Shown piece by piece: positions 60,991-64,000 of a DNA stretch of 64,000 nucleotides. The stretch's first letter is position 1. Each line of letters starts with the position of its first letter. The stretch covers positions 122,126-186,125 of the forward strand of contig LNDW01000017.1 of the NCBI GenBank assembly GCA_001464815.1. Direction: 5' to 3'. The notes beneath the pieces are model-generated. The model did no database searches and was not told where the DNA came from. It was given only the letters and a program-made list of their open reading frames with translations. The position numbers were made by a program, and so were the translations under genes. This DNA comes from Betaproteobacteria bacterium Ga0077527. GTDB lineage: Bacteria; Pseudomonadota; Gammaproteobacteria; Burkholderiales; SG8-41.

Positions 60991-63045
60991 TCAGCGGGTG
61001 TACGCCAGCGTCAGCAGCATCAGGATGCCGATGATCATCGCGAAGGCGTAGTGGTAGATGTAACCCGACTGCACATGGCGGATCACCGCGGCACACCAGC
61101 CCACCAGCCGCGCCGAACCGTTGACCAGCACGTTGTCGATCACCGCGATGTCGCCGCCCTTCCACAGACCGGTGCCCAGCGCGCGCGAGCCGCCGGCGAA
61201 AAACCAGTCGTTGAAGCGGTCGAGGCCGTATTTCTCCATCAGGATGGTCACCACCACGCCCCACTGGCGGCGCAGCCGGGCCGGCAGTTCGGGCCTTGCG
61301 ATGTAAAGGAACCAGGCTGTCACGGCACCGGCCACCGCCAGCCAGAACGGCAGCGTGCCCAGCGCATGGCTCATCATGCCGATGACACCGTGGAAGTTCT
61401 GCGCCATCACCGCCATAGCGGTATGCGCCGGATTGACGGTGATCGCGCTGCCGAAATAATTGCCGTAGACGAATGTGCCGATCAGCCAGCCCGCCGACAC
61501 CGAGGGAATCGCCAGCATGACCAGCGGCAGGGTCACCACCCATGGCGACTCCTGCGGCTTGCCGTGGCCATGATCATGGTGTTCATCGTGGCCGTGATCG
61601 TCATGGGCATGATCATCATGGTGCGCCGCGGCTTTGGCATCCGCATCCGCCGCCTTGACATCGGGATGGTTGGGGTCGGCGAAGCGCTCCTTGCCGTGGA
61701 ATGCATAAAACACCAGGCGGAAGGAATAGAAGCCGCCGACAAACACGCCGGCCACCGCCAGCGCGTAGGCAAAACCCGCGCCTGGCACCGTGGCGTGATG
61801 CAGTGCCTCGACAATGGTTTCCTTGGAGAAGAAACCGGCAAAGGGCGGCAACCCGGCATTGGCGATGGCGCCGATCAGCACCGTCAGATAGGTGATCGGC
61901 ATGTACTTGGCGAGGCCGCCCATCTTGCGCATGTCCTGCTGGTGGTGCATCGCGATGATCACCGAACCGGCACCCAGGAACAGCACCGCCTTGAAAAAGG
62001 CATGAGTGAAGAGGTGGAAGATCGCTGCGGAATAGGCCGAGGCGCCCAGTGCCATGGTCATGTAACCGAGCTGCGACAGCGTCGAATAGGCAACCACGCG
62101 CTTGATGTCGTACTGCACCGTGGCGATCAGCGCCATGAAGAAGGCGGTGATCGCGCCGATGACCAGCACGAACGACAGCGCGGTTTCCGACAGCTCGAAC
62201 AGCGGCGACATCCGCGCCACCATGAAAATGCCCGCGGTGACCATCGTCGCGGCGTGAATCAGTGCCGAGATCGGCGTCGGGCCCTCCATCGAGTCCGGCA
62301 GCCACACGTGCAGAGGGAACTGCGCCGACTTGCCCATCGCGCCGATGAACAGCAGGATGCAGATCACCGTCATCAGCGACCAGGCATGCCCCGGGAACAG
62401 CTCGATGGTGTTGCCGCTCAGACGTTCCGCGCCGGCAAACACCGCGGCATAGTCGAGCGTGCCGAAATACATCAGCACCAGCGCGATGCCGAGCAGGAAG
62501 CCGAAGTCGCCAACACGGTTGACCAGGAAGGCCTTCATGTTCGCGTAGATCGCCGTCGGCCGGTTGTACCAGAAGCCAATCAGCAGGTACGACACCAGGC
62601 CCACAGCTTCCCAGCCGAAAAACAGTTGCAGGAAGTTGTTGCTCATCACCAGCATCAACATCGAGAAGGTGAACAGCGAGATGTACGAGAAAAAGCGCTG
62701 GTAGCCGGGGTCGTCTGCCATGTAGCCGATGGTGTAGACGTGCACCATCAGCGAGACGAAGGACACCACGATCATCATCGTCGCCGACAGCGGGTCGATC
62801 AGGAAGCCGATCTCGAAGCGGATGCTGCCGGAGACCAGCCAGGTGTAGACCGGCCCGTTGAACAGGTTGCCGGCCATGACGTCCATGTAGACGAACACCG
62901 AGGCCGCAAGGCAGACCAGCATGCCGAGGATGGTCACGACATGCGCCGCGCGGCGGCCGATCAGCCAGCCGAACAGGCCGGAAACAATCGCCCCGGCGAG
63001 CGGCGCCAGCGGCACCAGCAGATAGAGTTTTTGCATCGAGGTCAT
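60991..63045 (-). CDS. nuoL: NADH-quinone oxidoreductase subunit L
   Basis: A 684-residue antiporter-like subunit with the long lateral helix at its C-terminus. GWEAVGLVSYLLIGFWYN and SAQFPLHVWLPDSMEGPTPI are diagnostic. A His/Asp-rich loop around residues 470-500 (AAAHHDDHAHDDHGHDEHHD and onward, bases ~61560-61635) is an addition not found in E. coli NuoL. ATG at 63045. It lies 7 bp after nuoK. Confidence 0.96.
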   Translation of the reverse strand: MTSMQKLYLLVPLAPLAGAIVSGLFGWLIGRRAAHVVTILGMLVCLAASVFVYMDVMAGNLFNGPVYTWLVSGSIRFEIGFLIDPLSATMMIVVSFVSLMVHVYTIGYMADDPGYQRFFSYISLFTFSMLMLVMSNNFLQLFFGWEAVGLVSYLLIGFWYNRPTAIYANMKAFLVNRVGDFGFLLGIALVLMYFGTLDYAAVFAGAERLSGNTIELFPGHAWSLMTVICILLFIGAMGKSAQFPLHVWLPDSMEGPTPISALIHAATMVTAGIFMVARMSPLFELSETALSFVLVIGAITAFFMALIATVQYDIKRVVAYSTLSQLGYMTMALGASAYSAAIFHLFTHAFFKAVLFLGAGSVIIAMHHQQDMRKMGGLAKYMPITYLTVLIGAIANAGLPPFAGFFSKETIVEALHHATVPGAGFAYALAVAGVFVGGFYSFRLVFYAFHGKERFADPNHPDVKAADADAKAAAHHDDHAHDDHGHDEHHDHGHGKPQESPWVVTLPLVMLAIPSVSAGWLIGTFVYGNYFGSAITVNPAHTAMAVMAQNFHGVIGMMSHALGTLPFWLAVAGAVTAWFLYIARPELPARLRRQWGVVVTILMEKYGLDRFNDWFFAGGSRALGTGLWKGGDIAVIDNVLVNGSARLVGWCAAVIRHVQSGYIYHYAFAMIIGILMLLTLAYTR

Positions 63046-63052
63046 GGCCGTC

Positions 63053-63358
63053 TCAACCCTTCATCCGGTCGAGGTCTTCGACATTGATGGTGCGCAGGTT
63101 GCGGAACAGCACCACCAGGATCGCCAGGCCGATCGCCGATTCGGCGGCGGCCACGGTGAGGATGAAGAACACGAAAATCTGGCCGGCGGTGTCGCCGAGG
63201 AAATGCGAGAAGGCGATGAAGTTCATGTTGACCGCGAGCAGCATCAGCTCGATCGCCATCAGCAGCACGATGATGTTCTTGCGGTTCAGGAAAATGCCGA
63301 TCACCGAGATCGCGAACAGCACCGCGCCGAGGATCAGGTAATGGGAGAGGGAAATCAT
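63053..63358 (-). CDS. nuoK: NADH-quinone oxidoreductase subunit K
   Basis: A 101-residue, three-helix subunit: [20 protein letters not shown] with the conserved Glu, and [20 protein letters not shown] with the second Glu. Length is exactly family-typical. ATG at 63358 overlaps the nuoJ stop codon (ATGA), indicating translational coupling. Confidence 0.97.
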   Translation of the reverse strand: MISLSHYLILGAVLFAISVIGIFLNRKNIIVLLMAIELMLLAVNMNFIAFSHFLGDTAGQIFVFFILTVAAAESAIGLAILVVLFRNLRTINVEDLDRMKG

Positions 63359-63975
63359 GCCTCGCCCCCCTCTTTCTTCTCGGCCGGCATCGACACGATG
63401 CGCACACGGTCGGCGCGTTTCACCTGCACCTGCTGCGCCACATTCATGCCGCGGCTGGAGGACTTGCGCCGGCGCAGCGTCAGCGCGATCGCGGCGACAA
63501 TCGCCACCAGCAGGATCACCGCGGCCAGTTCGAAGGGGTAGACATAGTCGGTATAAAGCAGGCGGCCGAGTTCCTTGGTGTTGCTGTAGCCCTCGGGGGC
63601 CGGCGCCGGTCGCGGTGCCTCACCGAGGCCGAACCACGGGCCGCCAAGCACCAGCGCCATCTCGATCACCAGCAGCGCGGCGACAAGGCCACCCACCGGC
63701 AGGTAACTCCAGAAGCCCTGGCGCAGGCGCTCGATGTTGATGTCAAGCATCATCACCACGAACAGGAACAGCACCATCACCGCGCCGACATAGACGAGGA
63801 TCAGCACAATGCCCAGGAATTCGGCTTCGAGCTGTATCCACAGCCCGGCCGAGGTGCAAAAGGCGAGCACCAGGAACAGCGCGGCATGCACCGGGTTGCG
63901 CGCGGTGATCACTCGCAGCGCCGCGAACACCAGCACCGTGGAGAAGAACCAGAAGATGATTTCTTGAAATGTCAT
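63355..63975 (-). CDS. nuoJ: NADH-quinone oxidoreductase subunit J
   Basis: A 206-residue, five-helix subunit: [20 protein letters not shown] and [20 protein letters not shown] (with the pi-bulge Gly-Tyr region) are diagnostic. The C-terminal ~40 residues are charged and cytoplasmic. ATG at 63975. A palindromic repeat begins 9 bp upstream, so it separates nuoJ from the preceding gene (nuoI by analogy, outside the window). Confidence 0.96.
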   Translation of the reverse strand: MTFQEIIFWFFSTVLVFAALRVITARNPVHAALFLVLAFCTSAGLWIQLEAEFLGIVLILVYVGAVMVLFLFVVMMLDINIERLRQGFWSYLPVGGLVAALLVIEMALVLGGPWFGLGEAPRPAPAPEGYSNTKELGRLLYTDYVYPFELAAVILLVAIVAAIALTLRRRKSSSRGMNVAQQVQVKRADRVRIVSMPAEKKEGGEA

Positions 63976-63983
63976 GAAGGCTT

Positions 63984-64000
63984 GGCCACAGAGGGCACAG
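63984..64000. repeat. Long palindromic intergenic element, copy E (cut by window end)
   Basis: GGCCACAGAGGGCACAG matches the left arm of copies A-D. The rest is outside the window. Confidence 0.75.

Noticed and set aside
60811..63087. Very long open frame (758 codons) antisense to nuoL
   Set aside because: It is the GC-rich mirror of a certain gene: composition is dominated by His, Arg, Gln and Gly with no domain, and nuoL on the other strand is unmistakable.

Overview
The window is GC-rich, densely coded DNA from a betaproteobacterium, most likely Burkholderiales. The evidence is nine tripartite-tricarboxylate (Bug/TctC) substrate-binding proteins, a nuoJKLMN block followed by a DUF2818 gene, and neighbouring cytochrome c' and cytochrome b561 genes. 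I saw no tRNA, rRNA, CRISPR array, transposase or prophage. Everything here is read by eye; no database search was run.

Layout. Bases 1-13 kb hold a truncated Bug gene, a repeat-bearing membrane protein with a YnfA homologue, a tricarballylate-dehydrogenase-like flavoprotein, an MmgE/PrpD protein, a ketopantoate-reductase-like enzyme, three more Bug proteins, cupin, PH-domain and DoxX proteins, and a solitary IscS-like desulfurase. Bases 13-18.4 kb hold a Bug gene and an unusual aconitase-superfamily set (two tandem large subunits, one aberrant small subunit) followed by a GNAT gene. Bases 18.4-30.8 kb hold a long minus-strand catabolic cluster: an NMT1-like binding protein, Bug, M24 enzyme, 2-oxoacid dehydrogenase E1-alpha/E1-beta/E2, a hydroxyisobutyrate-dehydrogenase-like protein, a second Bug, a metal-site-less M24 protein and a Ddl-like ATP-grasp protein. 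A divergent GntR/FadR regulator with palindromic operator candidates faces this cluster.

Bases 31-42 kb are mixed: a metalloprotease-like protein, a zeta-toxin-like P-loop kinase, a His-rich secreted protein, DUF993, a ChaA-like antiporter, an AT-rich DUF2971 island, an Old-Yellow-Enzyme homologue, a dehydroquinase-fold protein without its catalytic residues, and a carboxymuconolactone-decarboxylase-family protein. Bases 42-47 kb carry a molybdenum hydroxylase pair (2Fe-2S and molybdopterin subunits) with Gfo/Idh/MocA and Bug genes. Bases 47-51.5 kb are housekeeping genes (DUF465, DsbB, ArfB, cytochrome c', cytochrome b561, CpdA-like). Bases 51.5-57 kb hold an Aas-like acyltransferase/acyl-ACP synthetase divergent from an RpfF-type diffusible-signal-factor synthase, which is followed by a MerR-PAS-GGDEF-EAL protein. 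The window ends with NUDIX, DUF2818 and nuoN-M-L-K-J on the minus strand.

Most notable. (1) The RpfF homologue beside a protein that puts a MerR DNA-binding domain where RpfR has its RpfF-interaction domain, with both GGDEF and EAL motifs degenerate; this could be a DSF-sensing transcription factor. (2) An unexplained dispersed AT-rich 17-mer (consensus AATAAAAWCAATRACTT), eleven copies on both strands, mostly abutting start or stop codons and once inside nuoM. (3) A family of ~100-130 bp palindromic elements lodged between genes of the same operon.
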